In this document: in pieces, positions 12,670 through 24,743 of the stretch
Layout: each line of letters starts with the position of its first letter
How positions within the stretch are numbered: the first letter of the stretch is position 1
DNA from: Erigeron canadensis
Lineage: Eukaryota; Streptophyta; Magnoliopsida; Asterales; Asteraceae
Length of the DNA stretch: 64,000 nucleotides
Assembly: GCF_010389155.1 (NCBI RefSeq)
Contig: NC_057764.1
Location: 6,014,001 to 6,078,000, forward strand
Direction of reading: 5' to 3'
Made by a program: the position numbers and the translations under genes
The notes under the pieces: model-generated
What the model was told of the DNA's origin: nothing
Seen by the model: only the letters and a program-made list of their open reading frames with translations
The model's database searches: none

Positions 12670-13194
12670 GTAAGTGTTTGATGTTCTTTTCATTCACGAA
12701 AACGATTTAGGTTTTCCATGTATCTTCGATTTGATTTGTTTTGATTATGTTTATAAATTCTTGTAATCATTCACCTGGTTTACTCAAACGAATTTAGACT
12801 TGTGTGAACGAATTTAGACTTTAGTTCAAAACGAATTTAGATGTGTGCACATGGACTTAGATTTTGAATTGAACGAATTTAACTTGGGTAGAAACGAAGT
12901 TAACTTTAGATGATGCCTTACGAACTTAGACCTAAGTTGATAAGGAACTTAAACTTCGTTAGGTGTAAATTTAGATTTAATTCTTACGAACTTAAGATCT
13001 ATTTTCGTTTGGACATTGCTTACGAATTTAACTTCTATCTTCGTTCTGTATACTTAACGAACTTATTGTTTATCTTCGTTCAGTCTCATTTTGCGAAATT
13101 AAGGATTAGGGTTTTCAAATTAGGGTTTTTCAATTCTGCAATCCATCTATCGTGATTATTTATCTTTTTTTCAATATTGTGCTTGGTTTTGCAG
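12670..13194 (+). other. Predicted leader intron of the element A post-pol transcript
   Basis: A perfect donor GTAAGT begins at 12670 and a strong acceptor, a pyrimidine-rich tract ending TTTTGCAG, ends at 13194, 2 nt before the ATG at 13197. The sequence between is non-coding and packed with ACGAACTTA / ACGAATTTA words. If transcription starts after the TATA at 12529, this is a classic plant 5'-UTR intron. Confidence 0.5.
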
Positions 13195-13196
13195 AT

Positions 13197-16100
13197 ATGG
13201 CTCTCGCTCCACGTCAGTTTGTGAAAAAGCATAATCTTGCACTAAATCTCGATCCCGATCAGCACAATTGCGAGCATTTTCATGACATGCTCAACTATAT
13301 TGCTCGCTCGCGATTATCTTTTGCTTTTTGTGATTCGCCAAGACTGGTTAGGCAGTATATTGATTCCTTCTGGTCCACTGCTCATGAAGTCATGGTTGAA
13401 GGACAGAGTTTTGTACGTGCTACTGTCACAGGCACAACTTTTGATTTCAATGCTGAATCGCTCCGCACTATTTTACATCTAGGAGTAGAACCAGACGTCG
13501 AAGAAGAGGAAGACGTTGAGATGACATACGAGTTCGCACTTCTTCTTCGTTGCTTTCAAAGGATGGGATTTGTTGGACAGGTCAAGCTTCCTTTCGACAA
13601 AAGTGGGTTTCAAGGACGATGGCATTATCTAGCATATGCATTGCTCGTCTGTTTGAGCAATCGCAATTGATCAACTGTCTGCTCAGATTGCATCGCAGAT
13701 GGTTTCTTTGGTATATAATCGACCTTACCCTTTCTCCCGATATTTTTATCAAGAGTTTATTAATCAGATTAACGCTAGGGGGAGAAAGCGATTTCTTTTG
13801 TATCCTCGCTTTGTGATGGCTATAGTTAGACATTTTTGTCCGGACTTAGAATATGACCAAGGTCCTCGCTACGTTCTTCATGCTTGGCCTTCGCGTCTTT
13901 TTGCTGATCTTGAAGCCAATACGAGTAATGTGACTGGTCTCCATGATCCACCACTTTTTGGTCACCTGATTAATCCAAACTATCGATCTCGTCTTGAGAA
14001 TGATATGTTTGTGGATGATGTTGATGCCGATTCTGATTCTGGTTCTTCTGAGAGTTTTGTTGATGGTTCTGATGATGATTCAGGGGATGAGTCTGCTGGT
14101 TCGGATGATAGACATGATGGAGATGGATGTTGATAGTTCCGACGGTTCTGCGGCTACAAATGCGACAGACACAGATGATTCTGCTGCTGCTGAACGTCGA
14201 ACTAAGATGATTCATGACGTCGCGGCTGCTTCTGTAAGTGATCATTCGCATCAGTCGTTTGATCAAGAGGGTGTTGCGTTCCATAGAGAACGTAGAAGCA
14301 AGACTTGTCATGCTATTCCTGCTCTTTCAGATTCAGCTAACTCCACTCCTGCTGCTGATGCTGAGATTGATCCTGATGTTGCAGCTCAGCATGATTCTGA
14401 ATTACGTGAGATTTTTGAGGATATGGAAGATCCTGTAAACAGAGCAAGTTCGGTTAGTCCGGCAAAGAGGCACGGGAGTATTGATCTTCAATATACCATA
14501 ATTAAGCGTCGACGTGTTGTTGAAGCTTCTTCTGTAGCAATGCCTGATTCTCCAAGACTGACTGCTGCTGTTGATCCTGTTCTTGGTCGTTGTGTTGATC
14601 TTTTGGAGACCAGAGTTCGCACTTTGGAGTCTGATCTCACTGATACTCGCGCTGCTTTAACCTTTTTGATCAACTGGGTCAAGAATCAAGGGGGAGAAGT
14701 TCCTGAAGAGGTCTGCAGATTGTCAGCGGTTCAACCAAGACGTCAGAATGACGATGATGATGCTGATAATGCTGGTGAAAGGAATGTTTCTCGCCCAGTT
14801 GAAGATAGAGGAAAGGGTGCAGCGATCGAGGGGCAGACAGGAGGTGATACTTCTCAGCAAGGTGCTTCTGGTTCTGGTGCTGGTCCTTCTGGTGCTCCTC
14901 GTGATTCAGGTTTCTAATTTTGATTATGATAAAGATTTTTAGATAGAATGTATAATTGATTGTGTGTAATAAGTTATGACATTTTGTGTAATGAAAATGT
15001 AATCTATCTTATTTCAATACAAGTACATTTCATCTTTATTATAATTGTCATGATTATTCTTTCTATTCTGGTGTTCATTTTGTGTAAATTTATATAGATG
15101 ATCCAGATTATACAGATTTATTCTTTGATGGTGATGAGCTCGAGGAAGGCGAATTTGTCCCTGAACCAAATCTAGATATATTCAAGAAGCCTTATGGGTT
15201 TGATGAAGTATGGGACTCAATTCCTGAAGATCCGTTGATTGAAGAGAATAGAGTGTTGGATCAGAAGAGATCAGATGTTAGGGAAAGAATGCTTCAAGTC
15301 CCATTCAGCAGCCTAACTCAAGTTTTACATTTTGTTGTGTATGCTAAGAATGGTGATGTATCGATTCCATTTGACTATGAGGTTAATGTGACAAAGCCAT
15401 TCAATTCAAATGATTTTCAAGTTCCTCTCAGAGATGATGATTCATTACATAGTGTTGATCGACGTGTTCCCGAGAAAAGAGTGAATGATTGGATAGTACA
15501 TAGGGAAACGTGGAAACCAAATCTGTATTGGACTCATATCTCGGATAAAGATGCTGCAAAGTACAAGACAATCATCTGGAGTTGGTTTTATGATGATGAA
15601 TTGAAGTTGTTTGTGCTTAAAAGACCAGAAGGTTGTCAGTACTTAGCGTGGTGTGAGAGACATTTTAGAAGTTTATGTGAAGAAGATTTACATGAGCTTG
15701 GAAATAACTGGATTATCAATCCAAGCGATGATGGCTTAGCTGATGTTGTTGGTAAGAATCTCAGAAAAGATTTCTGGTTAAGGAAGAACATGAAAGATTC
15801 TGATAAACCACAGTTTAAGATTGAGCCAAGATCGAAGAAAAGAGTGGTTAAGCCAGATAAAACAGTTGAGTTTGTTCAACATGATATTAAGTGCATGATC
15901 AAGGTCCCTGCCAAGAAATGGGCACAAGATGTCTTGGACAAGATGGATAATTGGGAAATTGATCGAAATTCTGGTGAAGCCAAGATGTATGCAGATTCAA
16001 AGAAGAAGATTTTGTTGAGAAGAGTTTATGATCCGATGCAGCTGGTGAACTTCTCAAGAAATGATCTGAGAAAGTTGTACGATACAGAGTGTTTGTTTTT

Positions 16101-16203
16101 GCCATTTTGGAAGCATGAAGAAAGTAGATATCGTAAGATACTTCAACTCTGCTTACATGAAGATATTCATGCAAATAGCAAAAGATTGTTGTTTGATGAA
16201 TGA
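13197..16203 (+). pseudogene. Element A post-pol ('envelope-like') gene, frameshifted, with a predicted intron
   Basis: ATG at 13197 follows the leader acceptor. The first part (to about 13668) is a globular region with RQYIDSFWSTA, GRWHYLAYALL and later GRKRFLLYPRF, matching the element C protein (DYLRDFWANA, GRWRYLAHVL, GKRRFLLFPRL). A short deletion near 13665 and a second shift near 14110 split the frame. An acidic Asp/Ser stretch and a probable coiled coil (LLETRVRTLESDL) follow. The frame ends at 14917, but GT at 14910 and AG at 15096-15097 would join it in frame to a C-terminal part ending at 16203. The function of these Sirevirus ORFs is unknown; the envelope label is historical and no clear signal peptide or membrane segment is seen. 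Confidence 0.7.
14910..15097 (+). other. Predicted in-frame intron in element A post-pol gene
   Basis: The 188-bp interval begins GTTTCT and ends TATATAG. Removing it joins codon position 1 of the upstream frame to positions 2-3 of the downstream frame and bypasses the stop at 14915-14917. The interval is AT-rich, while both flanks encode acidic protein. Splicing is inferred from phase, GT-AG ends and composition. Confidence 0.45.
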
Positions 16204-16242
16204 TCAGATTTTGAAGACTAAGAAATCGAAGGTGCTGCTGTC

Positions 16243-16253
16243 AAGGGGGAGTT
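16243..16253 (+). other. Element A polypurine tract
   Basis: AAGGGGGAGTT directly precedes the TGTTGATG start of the 3' LTR. The same AAGGGGGAGTT precedes the element B 3' LTR at 61775-61785. Confidence 0.8.
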
Positions 16254-16534
16254 TGTTGATGCACGTTGATGTGACAACAACAACTTAGATTTGATATGTC
16301 GTTTAGATTGAGACATTATGTTAATTTATGTCGTATCTATATATGTAATTGATAGATTATGGACTTTATGTTTTGGTAATGATCGATTACATGTTTTGGT
16401 GTTATATATATGTGTTATGTATGATGTTTGTTGTGTGATATACAAGTACAAACATAATATGTGTTAGGATTCCTTAATATGAAACACTTAGGAATATAAC
16501 TAAGTCTTATATCTAACGAAGATAAGGTATATCT
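16254..16534 (+). repeat. Element A 3' LTR, truncated
   Basis: This matches 5792-6072, with three transitions seen by eye. It breaks off after GGTATATCT, so about 360 bp (rest of U3, TATA box, stem-loop, U5) are missing. No target duplication can therefore be scored. Confidence 0.85.
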
Positions 16535-17297
16535 GTTTTCATTTAATATTAATTGTATCCTATATTTGCATGTTTAAATCCATGAATATTTAAATATTCT
16601 AAATGTCCAATGTCGATTAACTATATGAGAATATAATTAAACGAAGACAAATCTGAGTGATTGGTAAATATTTTTGGGAATATATGAAGATAGTCCTACC
16701 AAACTCGCATGATATCCATAGAGATGCATATCGGACTACCCCACTTAACGAATCATCACTTTATGGATCGGCGTCATTGAGTGAAATTTATAAAACGGTT
16801 GCTTTATTTATCCTTAGACTTGAGATACAAACAGGTTATGCATGCGTGGATTGTATTTTCTTGATATAGTTCTAACTATCCTGAATAAGGTAGTAATAAT
16901 GGGCTATTTTCAAAAATGTAGTGAAATGACATCACTAACACGTGTAGTCAAAATAGGATTTGTTCATTCAATTTGCAACTGCAGAATAATACCATTGGGC
17001 CCCTCATTGATTAATTAAGATGTTTATACGGCCGTATCTAAATGATCTCCATATGTAGTCTCGATTAATTTAGTAATCTTAATTAGTTATAGAAAGGAGA
17101 AACAGAATTCTTAAATTATGGAATGACATCAATCCATATCCATAATTAACAAGGTATCTGAAACAAATGAATAATAAACACTTAAACCGTTTCAAAAGAT
17201 ACTTTAAGAAACTATATTTAAATATTTCTAGGAGCATTGGCGTGTTGCTCGACGCTAACCAATGTTATTGTTTTATATAACATACTCAAGTAGGAAC
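16535..17297 (+). other. Probable 3' remnant of the older copia element
   Basis: Non-coding. It ends CTCAAGTAGGAAC immediately before an LTR start, which looks like a decayed copia polypurine tract. It may be the other side of the copia element interrupted by element A, but no coding homology remains to prove it. Confidence 0.3.
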
Positions 17298-17678
17298 TGT
17301 TAGAATATGATCACGTTAAATAAACGCATGTCCGAAAAATATATAAGCCTACAGGGTCACACAAAATGACACATATACTCCATGAAATTAATTAATATGT
17401 TAATGTAATATATTAATTAATATGTTCACGAAATGATTAATAAACGAAAGTTAAAAGTTAAATAAATGTTTATTAATTAAAAGAGAAAGATTTAATTGTA
17501 AATTAGGAATTGGAACTGTTTCCTAGTTCCTAAAGGGGGCCGAAATTTTGATGGGGTTTCCTAATATCCATCAAACTTGGTCACCAAGTTTAAAACCCTA
17601 ACAATTAATCCTTACAAATAGAGGTTAAAGGTTAAGGGTTTTTATGCATACATACAAGACATTAGTTTTGTAAATCTC

Positions 17679-17712
<34 letters not shown>

Positions 17713-18034
17713 CTCGCTCTCTCTCTCTCTCTTATTCGACTATAGCAACAAAAGAAAAAGGGTTTTCAGTTTTTGAATTCAAGGGTTAAGTGCAACGGAT
17801 TTGTGAGTTCATGATCGGGTACTAGCATACATCATAGGGGTGTCAAGTGTGCGATCGTAGGGGGTTTTACTTTAAACCCTAACTAATAATAATAACTTAT
17901 TATTAATATTATTGATAGCTAAGCTAAAAGGTACACATCCGATTCTTTACTTTGTTAATTAATATTATTACATATATGTTTCTTTCCGCTACGTACTCGT
18001 AATTATTTATTTGATAATATGCATAAATCCTAAT
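17298..18034 (+). repeat. Ty1/copia LTR (3' or solo)
   Basis: It starts TGTTAGAATATG after a purine-rich stretch and ends near ATCCTAATA, a decayed complement of TGTTAG. Internal phrases (ATATATAAGCCTACAGGG, TTTCCGCTACGTA near the end) are typical of plant copia LTRs. No PBS follows at 18035, so it is a 3' or solo LTR. It contains a CT microsatellite. Confidence 0.55.
17682..17732 (+). repeat. (CT)n microsatellite inside the copia LTR
   Basis: About 25 CT units, interrupted twice by CG. Confidence 0.9.
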
Positions 18035-18671
18035 AGATGGTTTTCTTAATATTTACTCGATGATATATATAGATATTAGATACACTAGAACATAAAAACA
18101 GGAGCATCAATTTTGTTACGGTAAACATAACAGATTTGAAACATAAATAGAAAATTGGAAATTATAGATTGTAAGCAGCACTCAGGTTGTTGATGTTAAT
18201 GTAAACGGATTTTTGATCATTGGAATAAACTTTGATTCTAATTTATGTCACAATTCTCTTTCAGAAGGGAACGAATTCGGAAGCCATGAGCTATGGTAAA
18301 TTATCAGGAGTGAAATCATCAAAACTTTTGGAAAGAATTTTTGGAAGTCTTTTGGGATATGATGAACTTTAGTATATTCCTGATATGTGTATCATGCATA
18401 TTTGAAGTCTTTTGTAATCAAATATGCACTTTGAATTCGTGGCTAAAATCTTTTGTTAATCGTCCGAGTATTTTGTTTAGTTGATAATCGTAATGGTATT
18501 CGTAGTTGCATGATGATGTTTTTGTGGTTCATTTTTTGTTTGATAAGGAGTGAGTAAAATTCTGGATAGTCGGGATGGATTACCCATGACAGACAGGTTG
18601 TTGACCTGGAAAAATTCTAGGTGGGAAGCTGCATTTATAGCGAATCCATGTTGAAAATGGCAAAAAATTTA
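18035..18671. other. Intergenic, nothing recognised
   Basis: No frame, repeat or family recognised in this AT-rich stretch. Confidence 0.4.
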
Positions 18672-18895
18672 GGGAGGATTGTCCTCCCTAAAACATATTG
18701 CGTGGACACCTTAAAATAAAAGAAAAACTTATACTACAAGGACGGTTCTCACGAATGCTAAATACGATTACTGTAGCTTAATACAAAGTATTATTATTTG
18801 AACGGTATAATATAACCTAACAATACATATATTTATACATTTATATATATTTATATATAAAAATGTATTTTTTTTATTGCGAGGACAGTCCTCCC
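18672..18895. mobile_element. MITE-like element, 224 bp
   Basis: The left end GGGAGGATTGTCCTCCC and the right end GAGGACAGTCCTCCC are inverted copies of each other, and each is itself nearly palindromic. The interior is AT-rich and non-coding. No clear target duplication. A relative may lie at 23640-23740. Confidence 0.55.
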
Positions 18896-21523
18896 AATAA
18901 ATAATTTATATTTCTTTTTCCTTGTTTCTTTTTCTACTATATCTCCTTGCTATATGTCATAACTAGATTATTGACCCGAGTAATACGCGAGTAGATATAT
19001 ATAATTAATAACATGTTATCATTTCATGACAACATATTATGTGATATAAATAAAAAAAATTAATAAAGATTATATTTTATATATAAATATTTGGTTTTTT
19101 TACATAAGATGAGGTATTTTATTTAAATATAAAAAATGACATAAATATTTGTTTTTAACATATTATTTATTCTTCTATTTTATAAAAATAGGAAATTTAA
19201 TTTTTCAATTACTTTTAATAACATCTCTTTTAAGTTAAAATTTGTCACAAGGTTTAAAACTTGAATCAATATAAAATTAATAAATTAGTTGATTAAAAAA
19301 TTAGTAAATTTTAGTTAATTATATTTTATTTTTTTAGAATCCCAAACTACCCTACCTATAATCTTAAGCTATACAAATACTTAGAATAAAATATAAGTCT
19401 CAGAAACTCTTCCTGGCCCCTAACTCTCAATAATTCACATATACAAGTGTAGGAAGTGAGACTCGAACGCTGAAAAAGATCTCAACCTTAAAAAAACATA
19501 CCAATATCCAACCAATCTCATTGGAATCATCATTGTTAATCAACGGCTCATATTCAATTATGCATTATTAATTAAATTAAAGATATATATCTAGACGTAG
19601 TAGAATTCAAGGTGGTCTTATATAAATATATATATATATATATTGTCATATATATTGTCAATATTCTAACAGATTGATATTTATCTTATTTATTGATTTG
19701 ATATTTATGATGATTGTTATCGTATAAAATAAAATAAAAGTGAATCCCATCAAATATTGTAAAATCAATATATGTTTAAAAATATTGATTTAATGTAATC
19801 AAATTTAAGGGTTACGTTTGAAACTTCTGATTGAAATACAAAGTCAACATAAAAATTCCATTATATATTTTAACATGTTAAAAAAATATATTAGAGCTAT
19901 TTGATTCGATGAAATTTTAAATTAATTTGCTTAAAATTAACTTAATTAGCATTAAATTATATGTTATAGATACGTATATTATAGTTACAGTTGATATATG
20001 TATAATACGAAGTCAATATTTACAAATTAAGTTTTATAGATAAATTTTACTCTTCTGAAACCTTTTCTAAATTTATATATATATTATACATTTATATAAT
20101 TTAAATACATAGAATTATATTTTATTTAAAATATAAAGTAGAAATACTAATGTTGCATTTGACCAATTTTAAAATTAATGACGAATCATCATTTTGATAT
20201 AAATTTTGTAATTAAAAATTAAAACTCATCTAATGATCATTGTTATTTTAATACTTTAAGACTCTCTCATATATATGATGTCATCGTTCACTTACGTTTG
20301 AGTTAAGTCGATTTTAAACCCTTTTCGAAATATCATTCAAAATTTGTGTGAAAAAATTGTTATGATTTATTAAAACAAGAAAAATCAATTTCAAGTTTTA
20401 AAATAATTTTGAAGAGCACATTCTAACATTTTCTAATTTTTTATTTTTCATAGTCTGTAATTCTTTTTAGCCCCAACCCTAAAACAATTTTCATTTTGAT
20501 TCCTAACCATAATTGCTTATCCCTTTTAATTTCTTACTAAGTCATAGGTATGTTTGTTTCCTTTAATTTTTTTGTTGGAATATTTGGTCTTTTTATATTA
20601 TTTTTGTATAAATTGTACCACATAAATTATGTGAAATTTTATATACAAATAAATTCTTTTTTTAGTAACTATTTTGAAAAACTTTACCATTTAAACAATA
20701 AATGTATAGAGATAAAATACAAATGATAGTATAGATTGAAAAGAAATAATGCATGATAATGACCGTAATAGATTAAAAATAATTAGTGCATGAATATACA
20801 TTAAAAGATAGCAATTATTATTGTTATTTTATCCTTTAAGTTTGAATTTATATATTTTGTCTAAACTATAAAATAGAATGACTAATGTTGTGTTTGACCA
20901 ATTAAAAAGGGAAAAAGAACAGTTTAAAACTTTATGTTTAATATAAAATAGATAAATCATCTGTATTTTAGTGTTATTTATAGACGCATAACATTTAGTA
21001 GTTAGAAATAGTTTTAAAAAAATATTAGCCTATTAAACTATTGATATAGAAAATCTATTATAAAAGTTCAATGCTATAGGTGTTATAAAAATTATAACTT
21101 TTTTTTTGAACGAAAAATTTAGGTTCAGCGGCGTGTCATTTCATATACCAACCCATGTCTCCATTCCTGTAAGCATTTTGCTTACACCAGCATTTAAACC
21201 CAATACCTCTTAGTTTCAGGCTCCACCATATATCAATCCATCTATTAATGATTGTTTATAATATACTGATAAATAGTTTTATTTTGCATGTTTTATAGTG
21301 ATAAAAATGATTAACTTATTAATTCTTTTTATTATTTCTAAATAAGACGTAACCAAATTGCTATTTATCTATTTAACAATGGTTTCGCAGTTGGTTTAAA
21401 AATATTACATGTTATTAAAAAACATAAAAAAAAATCAAGCAAAATATAATCAATAAATAATATAAAGAAAAACTTTGATAAGAGAAATATATATATATAT
21501 ATATATATTATGAGATTAGGGTT
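18896..21523. other. AT-rich intergenic DNA with degenerate repeats
   Basis: No gene. It holds AT microsatellites (about 19631-19642, 21489-21507) and two copies of the dispersed repeat described separately (near 20135 and 20868). Confidence 0.5.
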
Positions 21524-21678
21524 TATGTGGCTGTTAGACACCCAAGCTTGGGTGTAGAACCCCTCACATCTTGTTTTTTAATCCATAAAAAAGCATGGGG
21601 GTCAAGCATTTATAGATATACTAAATAATTAGTATGTGAGGGGTTCTACACACAAGTTGGGTGTCTAACAGCCACATA
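21524..21678. mobile_element. Palindromic MITE, 155 bp
   Basis: TATGTGGCTGTTAGACACCC at the left is matched by GGGTGTCTAACAGCCACATA at the right, and the pairing continues inward through GTAGAACCCCTCACAT and ATGTGAGGGGTTCTAC. Arms are about 45 bp, so the transcript would fold into a long hairpin. The central part is AT-rich. A diverged relative lies near 47565-47740. Confidence 0.75.
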
Positions 21679-22737
21679 CTTCATTTTCTCATATATTATA
21701 TAAATTATACGTGTGTAAAAATTTAAATCAAGCTGTTTACGTGTATCTAAAAAGGTTCATGTATAAAGCATAAAAGAATGAACTTGTTTTAGTATATTTA
21801 TACAAAAATAATGTTCATAGTGATTTTACAGATATAAAACAAAAAAAAAGTAACCAAGCGATAGAAAAAATAGTTTTAGTGATTATAAAATGTAATAGAT
21901 TGGATTTTAGATAGATTGTCAATAATAAAGGTTTACTAAATATTATATATAGATGGGGATGTGTTAAAAATGCCATAAATTGAATAGTGTGCATGATGTG
22001 TACACATCTTTGTTTCAAACTCTTATTTACATATTATTCGAATAAATCTAATACCAAATTTATGTGTATTTAATATAATATAATTTAATTTTAATTAAAT
22101 ACATATTGTTATACTTGATAAACTATATAAACTAAAAGGACTAATGTTATATTTACCTAATATTTAATTTGGTAATGACACAATTATTTCATCTAAGGGT
22201 TGTGATTAAAAGTTTAAACTCATTTATATACATTACAGTCCATTCAAATATAATTTAAATAAGTATTTCATAATAAAATTTTAAATTTTAAAGTTCACAA
22301 ACAATTAAAATAAAGTTAAAGTATCTAAAAAAATCTTAAAAATAAAAACATGAAAATATCAGTTATACAATTCCGAAAGTACTGGAATATACCGACTGTA
22401 ATGTTCAATGTAAATACTGGACAAAATTTCGTGCTATAAAATTTTTTTATGAATAAGTTAATCATTTCTTTTTTGGTATTTTCATTAGTCATAAATTAAT
22501 ATTAGTATTATCATTAGATTAATAAAAGAAAATTTTATGGAAAATCATACGTAATATATAATATTAATAACTTATTTAATAATATCAGATGAATATAATA
22601 TTATGTAATATTTAAGGAAATATAACATTGTATTGGAAAAAACAAAAACATACTCATATTTTTTAAGAACATACGTACGCATATTTTATTGTTCTTACAT
22701 ATTAATACTATTTAATACATAAGGTTATATTATATTA

Positions 22738-22775
22738 CTAGGTATTTTACCTCGCGCGATGCACGGTTAGTTAAA
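22738..22775 (-). mobile_element. Helitron-type 3' terminus
   Basis: On the minus strand a GC-rich block (CCGTGCATCGCGCGAGG) is followed by a short AT spacer and CTAG then T, the Helitron CTRR-T ending. The 5' TC end was not located, so element length is unknown. Confidence 0.45.
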
Positions 22776-23639
22776 ATGGTTATTTTATGCATTAGTAATT
22801 TGTTATTCTACAAGTTTATTATGTTGAAATCAATTATATTATAATTCATGGTTAATTCCTTAATCATTCTGGTCACCTTCTATCTTTTCCTACATATCGA
22901 TATCACAGTCATGTAACCAATTTTGGTGATTATACACCCGTTTATAATCCTAAACACAACTAAGAAATAAATTATTTTATCTCCGTTAATCAAGAAACTC
23001 ATCTATAAAACTCAATTATTGTTATCATTATATTATAAAATATGTGAATCCCGACAATATTAGGCTTTATTTGATTATCAAAATTTTATTGACCAATTAA
23101 TTCATTGAAATACCGAAAATATTTTCTTTTGTATGTAAATCCCTACAATATTTGGATTTATTCGGTTATCAAAACTTTAATTATTTTATTAATTTTATAC
23201 AACTTACGTAGGTTTCTAAAATATTGAAAATATTTTCTTTGGGTTAATAGATATTATTAGCTTTTAATTTTTGTTAATATTTTTTTTTATATATGTAGAT
23301 AATAAAATTAAGATTAATAATGTCCTATGTAGCATTGTTTAAAGTTAGCTTTAAGTTGGATGAAGGTTTTAAAATGCTAGGATTCTTACTATTTTAATAA
23401 TTATATATATATATATATATATATAAAGTTGAAGGACTAATGTCGTGTAAACTTAAAAATAAATTTGGTAATGATACATTATTCTAATCTAAGGGTTGTA
23501 ATCAAAAGTTTGAACTCATCTAACGGTTTTTGTTTTTCCATAAAAGAATTTAGGACCTTGTTATATATATATATATATATATATTGGTAGATAGTCGTCG
23601 CCGGATACTTCTTATGAGAGGGATTCTACGTCAAAGATA

Positions 23640-23740
23640 TTGCAAGGACTTGTCCTCGTGAAATGTTTTTGCAAGGACAATTTGGACATTTGACGAGGAC
23701 AATAGTTCTCCCTAAATTAAGACGATTTTTATTGTAGTGT
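23640..23740. mobile_element. Possible CACTA-type terminal remnant
   Basis: The block repeats GCAAGGAC..GTCC words and ends TTTTTATTGTAGTG, close to the complement of a CACTACAA terminus. It also resembles the GGAC/GTCC ends of the MITE at 18672. The other end is not identified. Confidence 0.3.
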
Positions 23741-23983
23741 GTCTCTATGTGTAACTATAGCAATATAGCATAGTAAGGTAATGAATTTTCAGGAAATAAT
23801 TAAACCATGCATCCACACTTTTAATATGAGGAAATACATGGTTCGTCATAAACAAAAGAATTTGAAAAGTAATTAAGATTATTTATACGCCATCTTAGGT
23901 CATGCAAATCTGGCTGCCCCCATCCTAACGGCACATATTCTCCTACAAATTACACAATAAAACTTTGTTTCTTTATTTCTTTC

Positions 23984-23985
<2 letters not shown>

Positions 23986-24030
<45 letters not shown>
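23986..24030 (+). repeat. (CT)n microsatellite upstream of AMS
   Basis: About 22 uninterrupted CT units just before the putative TATA region. CT tracts are frequent near plant transcription starts, so it may lie in the promoter. Confidence 0.9.
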
Positions 24031-24032
<2 letters not shown>

Positions 24033-24098
24033 GCATCAGCTACATTTCACCTACCCACAAAAACGTCTCCATTTAAACTTCAAAGCAAACTTTCATCT

Positions 24099-24108
24099 TA
24101 TATATATA
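24099..24108 (+). promoter_or_regulatory. Candidate TATA box of AMS-like gene
   Basis: TATATATATA lies 636 bp before the ATG. Downstream, GT at 24401 (GTAAGA) and AG at 24736-24737 (GATATAG) would remove most of the intervening sequence as a 5'-UTR intron, leaving the ATG close behind the acceptor. Tentative, since the region has many AT repeats. Confidence 0.35.
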
Positions 24109-24743
24109 CGTATCTCTAAAGAGGACCAAGAAAAACGCAATTCGATAGCCTTTTTTCTGGCCATTTTCGCACTTCATATGTTCATGAGATCATAAAAATA
24201 TATGAAGGTGATTATGAACGTGAGGTGGGCACCTTCTAGTTGTTAACTATTGCTATCACTAAAGAAAATATAACTTGCTTTTAGTTGTTTATGTACTTGT
24301 GTTTTTTTTTGGTCATGCTTTAACTTTTTTGATTAATCTTTTTGAATTTGTTTCAGTCAAAAGAGGATCATAACCATATTGTAGTGACCATAAAGACTTT
24401 GTAAGATATATATGTTCTTTCATCTAACTATGAAATTGTATTAGTCTTTTCTTATCCGAATTCGACATGTTTCCTACATGGAATCGTTTAGGTGACTTTA
24501 TATGCAGTCGCTAGATATATACGTCTTATATATATGAAATTAAACATCACTTTTCTTTATGTTAAGATGTTTTTTCATCATTGTTCTTGCAAATAATATT
24601 GTTACTTTTTGGGACATTTGTGGGGGGCTAGTATGATGTAGACCAATACATTAACCAAGTCTCACATATATATATATATATGTATGTGTATCAATACATA
24701 ATTTTCCTTTTTCCATTGAGGTTTGTTTTGGATATAGGGAAAA

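Larger units (their letters stand above)
5792..16534 (+). mobile_element. Element A: Sirevirus-like Ty1/copia retrotransposon with post-pol ORF, degenerate
   Basis: Order: 5' LTR, deletion across the PBS and most of gag, gag tail, protease-integrase-RT-RNase H, about 2.3 kb spacer, internal promoter-like block, interrupted post-pol ('envelope-like') ORF, polypurine tract, truncated 3' LTR. Copia order (integrase before RT) plus a large post-pol ORF is the Sirevirus layout. The two LTR copies share 281 bp that differ by three transitions by eye, about 1%, so insertion was fairly recent despite the damage. It sits in older copia DNA (4603-5757). Confidence 0.85.
20135..23545 (+). repeat. Four degenerate copies of a dispersed repeat
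   Basis: Copies near 20135-20260, 20868-20975, 22125-22235 and 23425-23545 share the order ACTAATGTTGT, (T)TTGACC or similar, TTTGGTAATGACA, ATCTAAGGGTTGT, AAAAGTTTAAACTCATCTAA. All are in the same orientation and much diverged. No coding capacity. They may be the decayed body of one large or tandemly rearranged transposon. Confidence 0.5.

Noticed and set aside
13970..14311. 113-codon antisense frame rich in His/Asn/Gln
   Set aside because: Mirror of the Asp/Ser-rich stretch of the element A post-pol ORF on the other strand.
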